A stretch of DNA of 51,441 nucleotides from assembly GCA_035370245.1 (NCBI GenBank), contig DAOOVO010000018.1, forward strand, positions 1 to 51,441. Reading direction: 5' to 3'. The notes beneath the pieces were generated by a model. The model was not told where the DNA came from, did not search any database, and saw nothing but the letters and a program-made list of their open reading frames with translations. The stretch comes from Pseudobacteroides sp035370245 (GTDB lineage Bacteria > Bacillota > Clostridia > Acetivibrionales > DSM-2933). The position numbers were made by a program, and so were the translations under genes. Positions 41,741-50,501 of this stretch are shown piece after piece (the first letter of the stretch is position 1; each line of letters starts with the position of its first letter).

Positions 41741-41772
41741 AAAACAACGCAAAAATATTTTTAAAATGTGCC

Positions 41773-43390
41773 TTCGAGTAAAATTATCATAGGCAAATTT
41801 CGAAAAAAATATGGGAAGGACCCAAAATAGGTCTTCCCATAATCACGATTTTCCTGTAGTTTGTAAGTTATTGAGACAACCAAACGAAAGGAATCGTGAT
41901 ATGGATAGTATAACTGTTGAGAAGATAACATTCAAGGAGATAGAGAGAATATTTTTTGAAATCGGCTGTGAAGTAGCGCGAATGCTTATGCAAGCGTTTA
42001 TGGAGAAATTAGACAAAGAACTTGCAGGGAGAAGAAACAAAGCCGAATACAGGCATAAAGGCACTAGAACAACCACCATAAAAACATTGATGGGAGAGGT
42101 ATCCGTCAATCGGAACGTGTATAAAAGAATCAAAGAGGATGGAAGTGTCGAGCATGTATACCTGCTGGATGAGGCACTGGGGCTGGATACCATCGGGCTT
42201 GTATCTCCCAATCTTGTAGAGAAAATACTTGAACACAGCTGTGAAATGTCCTTCAGGGAAGTATCCCAAGCCGTGTCCGATTTCACGGGTCAGAGCATCA
42301 GCCACCAGGGAGTGTGGAATATAGTCCAAGCGGTTGGAGAAAAGCAAGCAGAAGCTGAGAAGCGCTTGATAAAGGCATATGAGAATAATGAGTTATCAGG
42401 GAGGAAGAAAGTGCCCATATTGTTTGAAGAAGCAGATGGGTTGTGGCTTTCGATGCAAGGCAAGAGCAGGGAAAATTCCTCCAAAGGCAAAAAAGAACTC
42501 AAGGTAGGAGTGGTATACGAGGGCTGGGGAAAAAGGTATCCTTCATCCAAAGAGTACAAAACGGTTGAAAAAACAGCCTTTGCCGGATATATGAAGCCGG
42601 AGGAATTTAAAGCACTCAGGGATGCAGTAGTAGCAGAAAAATACAATGTGGATGAAATCGTGTATCGGATATTAAATGGGGATGGAGCGTCCTGGATCAG
42701 ACAGGGTGATGATTTGGAAACAAATATATTCCAGCTGGATTCTTACCATCTTGCGAAGAGTGTGGTGAGGAATGTATATGACAAACAAGCGAGAAGGCAT
42801 ATCATGAGGTGGCTTAAGGCAGGAGAATTTGAAAAAGCCTTCAAGAAGATCGAGGAATTAAAATATGCATGTGGCGGGGTAGAAAGTGAAGTAAAAAAGC
42901 TTACCATTTTGGAGAATTATATAAAAAACAATATAGATGGGATTGTGCTTTACAAAGAGAGGGAGGATATACGACTGCCCAAAGCTCCTGAAGGTATTGA
43001 ATACAGGAATTTGGGGACGATGGAAAGGAATGTAGGCATATTTGCAAAACGAATGAAAGGAGCAAAAAGCTGGAGTGAAAAAGGAGCTACTAATTTATGA
43101 AAAATCATAGCATTAAAGATGGGAAAAGGCTTTAAGGATAAGATAGCAGCACTTGTGTCTGGGAAACTGTCAGAGAAGGTCACGGAACGGTTTTCGGAGG
43201 TTATAAGGATAACAAAGACATCTGTGAATCGGGCGGTGAGGAAATCGGTATATCCAATGCATCGTGGAGAAATACCATTTTCCAACAGCAAGGTAACGAA
43301 TGGGAGGAAAGCAATACGAAGCATGTTTGATTTAAAGCCGTTTAGTGAGATGGTATACAGATAGTATTTACCAAAAAGCTTGCTTTTTTA
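41773..43390 (+). mobile_element. ISLre2-type element, defective
   Basis: The sequence after the IS66 break contains an ISLre2-family transposase gene. A self-complementary segment at the left (ATGGGAAGGACC...GGTCTTCCCAT, about 41812-41840) probably belongs to the element. The right end is approximate, near the AAAAAGC-TT-GCTTTTT hairpin at 43373-43388. A premature stop makes it non-functional. Confidence 0.7.
41901..43364 (+). pseudogene. ISLre2-family transposase with in-frame TGA
   Basis: A UPF0236/ISLre2 transposase with 'EYRHKGTRTTTIKTLMGEVSVNRNVYK', 'FREVSQAVSDFTGQSISHQGVW' and 'FEEADGLWLSMQGK'. The frame stops at TGA 43098-43100 after 'GATNL' and then continues in the same frame to a normal end at 43364. 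A single nonsense change therefore splits it at about residue 400 of 488. Recoding as selenocysteine is unlikely in a transposase. The ATG at 41901 follows AAAGGA. Confidence 0.82.
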
Positions 43391-43440
43391 GCAGATTCCC
43401 GAGGCAAAAGATGTTGGAATTTGCATATAGCAGTCCGGCG

Positions 43441-43632
43441 TCCGCCATGCTATACTTGGGAAGACGAGGATGAAGGAAGAAATGAAGCTTGCTTCTTCCC
43501 TTCATCCCTCGGCAAAAAGAATAAAAGCATGGCGGAACGGGTATATCAAGGCACTGTGGAATAAATGGGAGGGTGCCCGGCTCTGCCGGGAGGGAAACCG
43601 TTTATGCCGCAAAAGGCCTTGATATACCCGTT
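43441..43632. other. Highly structured non-coding segment
   Basis: Four sets of paired arms lie in 192 bases: TCCGCCATGCT/AGCATGGCGGA (43441-43451/43526-43536); a 17-base arm at 43465-43481 pairing with 43493-43511 apart from two bulged C; a perfect 17-bp pair (43536-43552/43616-43632); and CCCGGC-TCT-GCCGGG inside it (43576-43590). The rest of the gene-free stretch 43365-43826 shows no gene. It could be a MITE-like hairpin element or a structured RNA. Confidence 0.55.
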
Positions 43633-43826
43633 AGACGGACGGATGTGATATTAGTCATACCGTGGACAGTTATTTGCTTTAGAGGTTTTACATGCAAAAA
43701 TGCGAAAATGTTTTCACCTTTTTTGAGGATGGTATAAATATACAAAATAGCCTTTAACCTACAACTACAAGGAAAAGAAAAGTTTGCCCACGTTTACTTG
43801 ACACGAACGGATAGATACAAAGCTGA

Positions 43827-44534
43827 AATAATTACGGCGGAAAAAATGGTAAACTTGTAATAGCACTAGATGCAATGCCTGCCAATACTGCGGATGAGAC
43901 CAAGATGGGTGAATTGCTGGACAAAGCAGATGAAGACGGCTTCCATGTTGATAAATTATATGGGGATACTGCATATTCTGACTGGGATGAGATGAAAAAG
44001 CGTGAAGGCGAAACTAAGTTTTATGTCAAGGTAAGAAATGCAGTCAACAAGGATGGTATGTTCACAAAAGATGAGTTTAGTATCGATCTCGAAGAAGGAA
44101 AAATTACGTGTCCTGAGGGAAACGTGGCAGTTTTTGGCCCGGACAGAGAGATAAAGGATTCCGGATTACCAGTTAGCTTCAATGAAGAAATCTGTAAGGA
44201 TTGTCCATTAAGGGATAAATGCACAAAAAGCAAAACAGGGCGGACAGTTACAATCAATAAAAACGAAAAGGATATTTTAAATGCAAAAAATGAACAAAGG
44301 ACAGATGAATTTAAAGAAGATTATTCCAAGCGGGCAAATGGCGAGCGAACAATCTCGGAGCTTACAAAATACGGTGGTAGGCAAGGAAGATATATTGGTT
44401 TGCATAAGACAAAGTGGCAGATATTGATGGCAGCGATAAACAACAACGTCAAAAAGCTCATGTCGTTCATTAATAATACTGAAAAACGGAAAAAATCACA
44501 AATAGAGGGCGTTTTATGCCCAAACGGAACATGA
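43827..44534 (+). pseudogene. IS1182-type transposase, C-terminal fragment
   Basis: The reading frame opens without a start at about 43827 ('GGKNGKLVIALDAM') and carries the C-terminal half of an IS1182-type transposase: 'LYGDTAYSD', 'KITCPEGN', the zinc-knuckle-like 'CKDCPLRDKC' and the final 'YIGLHKTKWQILMAAINNNVKKLM'. The N-terminal half, including the first catalytic Asp, is missing. Its sequence differs from the intact IS1182-type transposase at 2237-3880, so it derives from another element. Confidence 0.8.
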
Positions 44535-44795
44535 AAATGACAAATTGAAGGAAAATAGGGTGGGAAAACGCTCAGAAACAGCGATATTTAAGGATACATA
44601 AGCTCCGACGTAGAAATAGTTGTAGATTATAGGTAAACTCAAATTGTCGGATTGCAGGTGCTATGCCAAATCGGGTGTTTCCGAGTGGACTCCTAGGAGT
44701 AACTGCTTTAAGATATATTATATAGTTTTGAAATTCTAAGAAAATCAAAGCTATATAAAAGAAATTCAATATTTATTGAGATAGGAGATAGATAG
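44535..44795. other. Gap upstream of mobA
   Basis: No gene is seen. The segment is AT-rich towards mobA and probably contains the mobA promoter, since mobA is now cut off from mogA, but I cannot single out a convincing -35/-10 pair. Confidence 0.3.
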
Positions 44796-45380
44796 ATGAC
44801 AGGGATAATATTAGCTGGAGGAAAGAATAGTAGAATGGGTAGAAAAAAAGCCTTTATAAATGTAGAAGGGAACACAATTATTGATAGAATATTAGCTATT
44901 TTTAAAGAAGTTTTTTTAGAAGTTATAATTGTTTCGAATACACCTGAAGATTTTTCTTATACTGGTTTAAAAGTTGTTACGGATATAATTCCTGATAAGG
45001 GTCCGCTTGGGGGCTTGTATACAGGTCTTGTTAATATGAAGTATGAACGATGCTTTGTTGTGGCGTGTGATATGCCTTATATAAGCAAATCACTTGTGAA
45101 ATATATTATTGATATTCCAAGATACGATATTATTGTTCCTAAAATTGATGGTCTTTACGAACCTCTATTTGCTTGCTATTCAAGAAGGTGTGCAAATTTA
45201 GCAAAAAGACAGATGGAAGAAGGTAATTTAAGGATAACTGACATTTATTCATATTTTACTGTAAAAGAAATTTATGAGGATGAAATAAGAAAATTTGATA
45301 GTAGTATGAGATCGCTTGTAAATATTAATACTCCCGAGGATGTTTTTGGCAAGTACAAATTCAAGCATTCCGGAACTTAA
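44796..45380 (+). CDS. mobA: Molybdenum cofactor guanylyltransferase MobA
   Basis: A 194-residue nucleotidyltransferase with the signature 'IILAGGKNSRMGRKKAF', 'DIIPDKGPLGGLYTGL' and 'VVACDMPYIS'. It attaches GMP to Mo-molybdopterin to give MGD, working with MobB (37612). A GGAGATAG site precedes the ATG. It lies between the two IS66 copies, so it was probably adjacent to mogA before the IS insertions. It appears intact. Confidence 0.92.
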   Translation: MTGIILAGGKNSRMGRKKAFINVEGNTIIDRILAIFKEVFLEVIIVSNTPEDFSYTGLKVVTDIIPDKGPLGGLYTGLVNMKYERCFVVACDMPYISKSLVKYIIDIPRYDIIVPKIDGLYEPLFACYSRRCANLAKRQMEEGNLRITDIYSYFTVKEIYEDEIRKFDSSMRSLVNINTPEDVFGKYKFKHSGT

Positions 45381-45536
45381 TTTTTCAAGCACCCTGTCAA
45401 TTGTCAAATTAAATCGTAAGCGTCAAATATACCATCACATAGTATAACAGTTGCGAAGTTGATACAATCACAATAAATACAGTTGAAAAAGTTGAAAAAG
45501 TAAGCAAACTTTTTCAACCAGAAACGGAGTGATTGT

Positions 45537-45890
45537 ATGGACACACAAAAAGTAGCGGCAGAGTACCGATTGTCGCAATGGGCACAAGTGATACAGGCAC
45601 AGCAGGAAAGCGGGCAAAGTGTCAAGGATTTCTGTAAGACGGCAGGGATAAGCAGAAACGCATACTTTTACTGGCAGAAGAAGTTACGGAAGGCTGCTTG
45701 TACAGAGTTTTCAAAAACGGAAGAACCCAGTAATATTGTGCCGAGTGGATGGATGCAACTTACGCCGAAACAGGCGCAACACGCAAAAGAAACGTTGGGC
45801 ATTGAAATTAACGGCTGTCATGTTGCTGTGAATGATGAAACAAATCTTGAACTGCTGAAAAAAGTCTGCAGGGTATTGAGGTCGCTATGA
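45537..45890 (+). CDS. IS66 accessory protein TnpA (copy 2)
   Basis: A 117-residue HTH protein identical to that encoded at 41037. It is the first gene of the longer IS66 copy and overlaps tnpB by four bases. Confidence 0.85.
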   Translation: MDTQKVAAEYRLSQWAQVIQAQQESGQSVKDFCKTAGISRNAYFYWQKKLRKAACTEFSKTEEPSNIVPSGWMQLTPKQAQHAKETLGIEINGCHVAVNDETNLELLKKVCRVLRSL

Positions 45891-46240
45891 TAAGATGGAG
45901 TGGCAAACCAGTGTATCTCTGCTGCGGATACACAGATATGAGAAAATCCATAAATGGCCTGATGTCGCTTGTACAGGAGAGTTTTTCCCTTGACCCGTTT
46001 GCAGACGCATTGTTTGTGTTCTGCAACCGTAACCGGAACAGGCTTAAAATCCTCGAATGGGACGGAGACGGGTTCTGGTTGTATTTTAAGCGTTTGGAAC
46101 GCGGGCGTTTTCGCTGGCCATCGGAGGGGGACAGCGCCACAATGGTTCTTGATGTGAATGAACTATCGTGTCTGATTGACGGAGCCAGGCTGGAAAAAAA
46201 GCTTAGCCGTAAGGAAGTATTTGAGCGGCAAATTTCGTAA
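45887..46240 (+). CDS. IS66 accessory protein TnpB (copy 2)
   Basis: A 117-residue IS66 Orf2 protein identical to that encoded at 41387. It is followed 75 bases later by tnpC, which is absent from copy 1. Confidence 0.9.
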   Translation: MIRWSGKPVYLCCGYTDMRKSINGLMSLVQESFSLDPFADALFVFCNRNRNRLKILEWDGDGFWLYFKRLERGRFRWPSEGDSATMVLDVNELSCLIDGARLEKKLSRKEVFERQIS

Positions 46241-46314
46241 AAAACAACGCAAAAATATTTTTAAAATGTGCCAAAAAGCTGGATTTTATGCGGGTTTTAT
46301 GGTATTATTATCAC

Positions 46315-47739
46315 ATGGAGATGCGAGAAATTTCAGTAGAAAAACTGCTTGGCATAATTGAAGAAAAGGATCGCAGGATTGCTGAACTAGAGCAACAAGT
46401 TCAATGGTTCATGGCACAAATCCGTCTTGCGAAGCATAGGCAATTTGGCGCATCAAGCGAGCAAACCAGCGTTGAACAAATAAATCTTTTCAACGAAGCG
46501 GAAGTTACCGCCGATCTGGCAGCACCCGAGCCGTCATTGACCGAGGTGAAGGCGCATTACCGAAAGAGGACCCGCCTGACAACGGACAAGCTTCCGGAGG
46601 ATCTGCCTGTCGAGGTAATTGAGCACGAGTTGCCGGAAACTGAACGCGTCTGTCCGGACTGTGGCGGCGAGTTGCATACAATGGGCAGGGAAACTCGTGA
46701 GGAGCTTAAGATTATTCCTGCGAAAGCGGTAATTGTACGGCATGTGAGGCATGTCTACGCATGCCGGAATTGTGAGGATACTTCCGACCATGTGCCGGTT
46801 GTAAAGGCAGACATGCCGGAACCTGTCATAAAAGGCGGATTTGCTTCTCCCGAGACGATAGCGCATATTGCGTCGCAGAAATTCATGATGGCATCGCCAT
46901 TATACCGGCAGGAGCAAGAATGGAAGCAGAATGGCATCCTGATTTCACGGCAGACCATGTCAAACTGGCTCATTAAAGCTTGTGAGGACTGGCTGGAACC
47001 GATATACGAGGAAATGAAGTTCCGATTATGCGGACACGATGTACTCCACGGGGACGAGACAGTTTTGCAGGTGCTGAAAGAACCGGGAAAGACGGCACAG
47101 TCAAAGAGTTACATGTGGCTGTTCCGTACAAGCGGGGAGGCAAAACACCAGATTGTACTTTATGACTACCAGCCTGACAGAAAGCATACGCACCCGGAAG
47201 AATTTCTGAAAGGTTTTTCGGGCTATCTTCACGCCGACGGGTATGAGGGGTATCACAAGCTGCCTGAAAACATCACTATTGTCGGCTGCTGGGCGCATAT
47301 GCGGCGGAAACTTTTTGATGCGCTGAAAACCCTGCCAAAGGATAAGCAAGCTGATTCAAATGCGGCAAAGGGAGTCGCATATTGCGATAAACTGTTCCAT
47401 TTTGAGAAACAGTTAGCTTTGTTGACCCCTGAAAATCGGCTTAAAGAACGTGAAAAGCTGTCCAGGCCTCTGATAGATGAATTTTACGACTGGATTGGGC
47501 ACTTGAACGCCCTGCCCAATACCCTTCTTGGCAAAGCAGCACATTATGCACAGTCTCAGCGCAAATATCTTGAACGGTATTTGTTGGACGGGCGTCTAGA
47601 AATATCGAACAACCGGGCGGAGCGCAGTATTAAGCCTTTTGTTATCGGACGCAATTATGTGCTCATTTTAGTTATGTGCTGCGGCAATCTGCTCATATTC
47701 AAAAAGCATAATTACCGCAGTTTTATAACACATAACTAA
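46315..47739 (+). pseudogene. IS66 transposase TnpC, 3' end replaced
   Basis: The frame carries the TnpC layout: coiled coil ('EEKDRRIAELEQQVQWFMAQIR'), zinc finger ('CPDCGGEL', 'CRNCEDT'), and the DDE catalytic core ('VLHGDETVLQVL', 'LHADGYEGYHKL', 'NNRAERSIKPFVIGR'). After 'VIGR' (about residue 446) the expected 'KNWLFSNTP' is replaced by about 30 unrelated residues and a stop. The true C-terminus is found on the other strand at 48379-48642. The last catalytic Glu (NNRAERSIK) is kept, but the C-terminal region is lost. Confidence 0.85.
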
Positions 47740-47740
47740 A
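47667..47740. repeat. Hairpin terminus of a recombinase element
   Basis: TTTAGTTATGTG (47667-47678) and its exact complement (47729-47740) form a 12-bp stem, with an inner CTGCGG/CCGCAG stem (47679-47684/47715-47720). It lies between the tnpC break and the 3' end of the recombinase gene, where an element end or recombination site is expected. TTATGTGCT occurs at both 47655 and 47672. Confidence 0.5.
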
Positions 47741-47746
47741 GGTTAT

Positions 47747-48064
47747 TTATAACGAGTTCAAAAAACTGAGCAAGTCAGTTGATGGTTTATATTTATATAA
47801 TGCATTTCCGGATGAACCGGCTTTTTCCATTGCTCTGCGTTTATTCTCCATATCAGCAACCATGTATTTGTGGGTTGTCTCTAGACTGGAGTGGCCAAGC
47901 CATATTGCAATTGTAGATATGTCAACACCCGATTGTAGAAGATTCATTGCTGCCGAATGCCTAAATGAGTGAGGTGTAATGTTTTTTTCTCTCAAAGATG
48001 GCACAACTGTTGCAGCTTGCTCAACTATTTTACTGATACGGAATCGTGCACCGGAACGTGTCAA
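47747..48064 (-). pseudogene. Tyrosine recombinase, C-terminal fragment
   Basis: The 105-residue fragment holds the catalytic end of a tyrosine recombinase: 'TPHSFRHSAAMNLLQSGVDI' (H-x-x-R), 'IWLGHSSLETTHKYM' (His and nucleophile Tyr) and a C-terminal 'LLSFLNSL' like recombinases encoded in recombinase-in-trio elements. The N-terminal catalytic Arg region is missing: the gene is cut by the inverted IS66 terminus at 48070. It is non-functional as it stands. Confidence 0.8.
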
Positions 48065-48100
48065 TTTATGTAAGCGTCAAACACAGTCAGACCTGTTCAT

Positions 48101-48379
48101 TTAAATTATGTCAGGCTTCTTCCTGCCCAGCCATTCATCAAGAGCGTTGGAGATTTCAACCCTAAACTCTTCATCTGACAGACCAAGATCAGTTCCGCGT
48201 TCATATGCTCGGTCTATAGTAAACCTGTCTGCTAATCTGCTGTTCTCAAGCTCCATATGGGGAAAATGCTCTATCACATAGGCAGAGTAATCCAAATCAA
48301 AAAAATAACGCTCCAATTCGCCATTTACGAAATCCGAAATAAAATCTATCATAAATGCCGTGTGCTTTTTGAAATTCAT
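48101..48379 (-). CDS. Small IS66-associated protein, 92 aa
   Basis: A 92-residue acidic helical protein ('FKKHTAFMIDFISDFVNGELERYFFDLDYSAYVIEHFP') whose start overlaps the tnpC stop. Its place directly behind tnpC and inside the IS66 terminus marks it as a passenger or accessory gene of the element. Function unknown. Confidence 0.65.
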   Translation of the reverse strand: MNFKKHTAFMIDFISDFVNGELERYFFDLDYSAYVIEHFPHMELENSRLADRFTIDRAYERGTDLGLSDEEFRVEISNALDEWLGRKKPDII

Positions 48380-48642
48380 CAGTCTTCCTCCCAGGCATAT
48401 TTTTCAGGCTCTGTTCCTTTCGGCTTCGGTATAAACACCTTCGGTGGTATTTTCGCACTGCCTGGCAAAAAATCTTCAATTGCGGATACATAGCCCGGCT
48501 TTCCAAGATTGGGGGCGTGAGTAAAAATCCATGACATATATTCAAACGGGTTCAAACCGTTTTCCCTTGCGGTTTCAACAAGGCTGTAATACACTGCACT
48601 GGCTCTCGCACCGTTTGGTGTGTTGCTGAAAAGCCAGTTCTT
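48379..48642 (-). pseudogene. IS66 TnpC C-terminal part, inverted
   Basis: Reading from 48642 downwards the frame gives 'RKNWLFSNTPNGARAS' and 'VETARENGLNPFEYMSWIFTHAPN', the conserved C-terminus of IS66 TnpC, ending at 48379. It complements the plus-strand tnpC, which stops at 'VIGR', with no codon lost at the join. There is no start signal of its own. Confidence 0.82.
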
Positions 48643-48672
48643 GCGTTTATGTTCTTAAGCACATAAACGCAA
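48641..48672. repeat. 12-bp inverted repeat with 8-base centre at the inversion edge
   Basis: TTGCGTTTATGT (48641-48652), TCTTAAGC, and ACATAAACGCAA (48661-48672) form a perfect inverted repeat with the geometry of a tyrosine recombinase core site. It lies exactly at the tnpC breakpoint; AGCACATAA at 48658 is the inverted match of TTATGTGCT at 47655. Confidence 0.55.
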
Positions 48673-48734
48673 AAATTGATTATTCGAATATTTGGGAGAA
48701 TAGTATGGTATAATCTTCACTAGGAGGTAAGGGT

Positions 48735-49274
48735 ATGTCAAATTTAAATGAATTTCTATCAGCATTTCTTTCATATAGAACGGCCAGGTTGGAATTTCTT
48801 AATTACATTGGATGCGTAGAATCCAATAGAGATCCCCTTGCTGAAGCTAGTGAACACTTGGTGGCACTTTTAACAGGTGGCGAACTTGTAAAAAACAGGG
48901 TTCAGAAGGGTTATGATGTTGTGGATTCTGATGGAAAACGAATACAGGTAAAATATCTGGCAAATCCATTGAACACAGGCATTAATGGACATGTGATCCA
49001 GTTTCCGGATGAAGCAGACCTTTATGCAGTTGTAGTTTTTGAAAACTTATTGCCCCGCAGTATACTAGTTTTTACGCGTGAGAACCTTGAACCCGTATAT
49101 GACCGTTTGGGGAAGAGGCATAAGGGAAAGGGAGAACGGCTGGAACTTACTAAAGCGAATATAGAAACTATTGTATTAAATGCGCAGGACTTTAGCACAC
49201 TGGGTGTTACCGTTTACCCTCTCTTACCGAGAACATACCGAGAACGCAGGAATAATTGTCTTGACTTCCTGTAG
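48735..49274 (+). CDS. Putative PD-(D/E)XK nuclease-like protein
   Basis: A 179-residue protein with a pattern like restriction-type nucleases: 'NRVQKGYDVVDSDGKRIQVKYL' gives Asp, then Q-V-K as a possible catalytic Asp...(D/E)-x-K with Gln in place of the acid, followed by hydrophobic strands ('ADLYAVVVFE'). The start ATG follows AGGAGG. It lies between the IS66 debris and phage genes and could be an orphan restriction-type or phage-defence nuclease. No methyltransferase is adjacent. The call is based only on a motif seen by eye. Confidence 0.5.
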   Translation: MSNLNEFLSAFLSYRTARLEFLNYIGCVESNRDPLAEASEHLVALLTGGELVKNRVQKGYDVVDSDGKRIQVKYLANPLNTGINGHVIQFPDEADLYAVVVFENLLPRSILVFTRENLEPVYDRLGKRHKGKGERLELTKANIETIVLNAQDFSTLGVTVYPLLPRTYRERRNNCLDFL

Positions 49275-49326
49275 TTTCAGAGCGTTAATGTATACTACCA
49301 AAGCACAGGAAGGAGAGAGGGTTTGC

Positions 49327-50172
49327 ATGAACCAAAACACTTTCATTTACTCCACTGGAATATCCGGAATGTCTCGCAAGGAAACAGCGGGGATTATAGC
49401 TGCGCATTTCGGGACGGAAGTCAGCTACAAGGGAGCGCCAAGTTTTGAGTACACTGCAACGAACGGAGAAGGCAGAGAATGGAGAATTACCAAAGATGGT
49501 ACGGTAATCACACCTGAACTTATGATGGAAAACCTTGATGGCGCATTAGAGGTTTTCAAGGCCCTTGCCGAAGCAGGAGTCGGAGCGGATGGCTGCGCCG
49601 CTTCGGTTGTTTTGCCTATAGCCGGACATAATGGAATCACGTTAAGGAACCTGCTAAACGTCATCGCCAGCAAGCAGGCGCTCATCTTCAAGGCGCTGAA
49701 CGTTGAGGATAGGTTTGCCTTAAGGCAGGAGTTTGTAGAGCATATCAACCAGATAAGGCTCAAAACAGCCGGGGATTTTCTTGAAAGCATGGCTTCCTGC
49801 GGAGGGGATGAAGCCAGCCCGGGCATTGCCTTTACAAAGGACAGCATAAGCTTCCGCTGGTTTTCCGGCACATTGGAGCCGGAACATATCAAGGCATATA
49901 TCCAGTTTGTGCAGGCAATCAACGCGATGGCGCTGGCACAAAAGCATTCAACACCGAGAGCCACCAAGGGAGAAAATGAAAAATATATTTTCCGGGTATG
50001 GCTTCTAAGGCTTGGCTTTATCGGAGACAAGTACAAGGCCGCCAGGAAGCTTTTTCTTGACAGGCTTGACGGCAACAGGGCGTTCAGGACGGAGGAGGCC
50101 ATGCGGGAAGCAATGGAGAAAAGAAAAGGCAGGGTCAGAGAAAACGTTGAGAATTGTGAAAAAACCGCTTGA
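49327..50172 (+). CDS. Phage/plasmid-associated hypothetical protein
   Basis: A 281-residue protein with an excellent AGGAGAG site before ATG 49327; upstream extension of the frame is ignored. The N-terminal 'YSTGISGMSRKETAGIIAAHFG' and the C-terminal basic tail resemble proteins often labelled virulence-related in clostridial prophages, where no activity is known. Codon use is more GC-rich than in the metabolic cluster, consistent with the phage-like segment that it begins. Confidence 0.6.
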   Translation: MNQNTFIYSTGISGMSRKETAGIIAAHFGTEVSYKGAPSFEYTATNGEGREWRITKDGTVITPELMMENLDGALEVFKALAEAGVGADGCAASVVLPIAGHNGITLRNLLNVIASKQALIFKALNVEDRFALRQEFVEHINQIRLKTAGDFLESMASCGGDEASPGIAFTKDSISFRWFSGTLEPEHIKAYIQFVQAINAMALAQKHSTPRATKGENEKYIFRVWLLRLGFIGDKYKAARKLFLDRLDGNRAFRTEEAMREAMEKRKGRVRENVENCEKTA

Positions 50173-50230
50173 TTAACTGTGATTTCAATGGCTTAATGTA
50201 CCTAACAAAACACGGAATGGAGCGGTCAGG

Positions 50231-50419
50231 ATGATGAAAGAAAAAATAAGAAGGTTGACAAAAGATGGAGAGTGCAGGTTTGAAGAGGGCAAATTAACGA
50301 GGGAACAGACAAGGGCAAAAGCACAGGCATTGGTAAAAGCAGCGGCAAAGGAAGGTTACACAGGCTACGGAGTATACAGGACAGCCTTTGGATACTACAT
50401 GGTCAGATATCGCGGGTAA
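50231..50419 (+). CDS. Small phage-like protein, 62 aa
   Basis: A short basic protein ('EEGKLTREQTRAKAQALVKAAAKEGYTGYGVYRTAFGYYMVRYRG') between the hypothetical phage gene and the terminase small subunit. The start is one of two tandem ATG codons. Such small proteins are frequent just before phage terminase genes; the function is unknown. Confidence 0.55.
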   Translation: MMKEKIRRLTKDGECRFEEGKLTREQTRAKAQALVKAAAKEGYTGYGVYRTAFGYYMVRYRG

Positions 50420-50442
50420 AGAATAACAGACAAAACCAAAAG

Positions 50443-50471
50443 GGAAGCATCAAAACGAGGCTTCCTTTTTT
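50443..50471 (+). terminator. Intrinsic terminator
   Basis: GGAAGC (50443-50448), an 11-base loop, and GCTTCC (50460-50465), followed by TTTTTT. It lies after the small phage-like gene and before the terminase genes. Confidence 0.75.
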
Positions 50472-50501
50472 GCTGCCATTTTTGAGGGGAGGTGAAAGAC
50501 G

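Larger units (their letters stand above)
40916..41772 (+). mobile_element. IS66-type element, 5' part only (copy 1)
   Basis: The element begins with GTAAGCGTCAAA and carries tnpA and tnpB. By eye it is base-for-base identical to 45416-46272, exactly 4500 bases further on. Identity stops at 41772, where ISLre2-type sequence begins, so tnpC is missing. The truncation looks recent because the two copies have not diverged. Confidence 0.9.
45416..47655 (+). mobile_element. IS66-type element, copy 2, broken within tnpC
   Basis: It begins with the same GTAAGCGTCAAA end as copy 1 and carries tnpA, tnpB and most of tnpC. IS66 sequence stops in the tnpC codons for 'VIGR' at about 47652, and foreign sequence beginning TTATGTGCT follows. 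The missing tnpC end and an IS66 terminus lie inverted at 48070-48642. Confidence 0.85.
48070..48642 (-). mobile_element. IS66 3' fragment in inverted orientation
   Basis: The GTAAGCGTCAA terminus at 48070-48080 marks the outer end of a minus-strand IS66 fragment. It carries a small ORF and the exact C-terminal part of TnpC missing from the plus-strand copy. The fragment begins in tnpC at 'RKNWLF', the same codon at which copy 2 breaks. Confidence 0.8.

Noticed and set aside
43098..43100. UGA recoded as selenocysteine in the ISLre2 transposase
   Set aside because: Transposases of this family are not selenoproteins and no convincing SECIS hairpin was seen after the codon; a nonsense mutation is simpler.
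45416..48069. Simple target-site duplication proving a single IS66 insertion
   Set aside because: The 8 bases outside the left end (ATTAAATC) and outside the inverted right end do not match, so one intact insertion cannot be shown.
49425..50102. 225-codon minus-strand ORF
   Set aside because: It is antisense to the phage-like gene at 49327-50172, which has a strong ribosome site; the antisense frame is Ser/Ala-rich shadow sequence.
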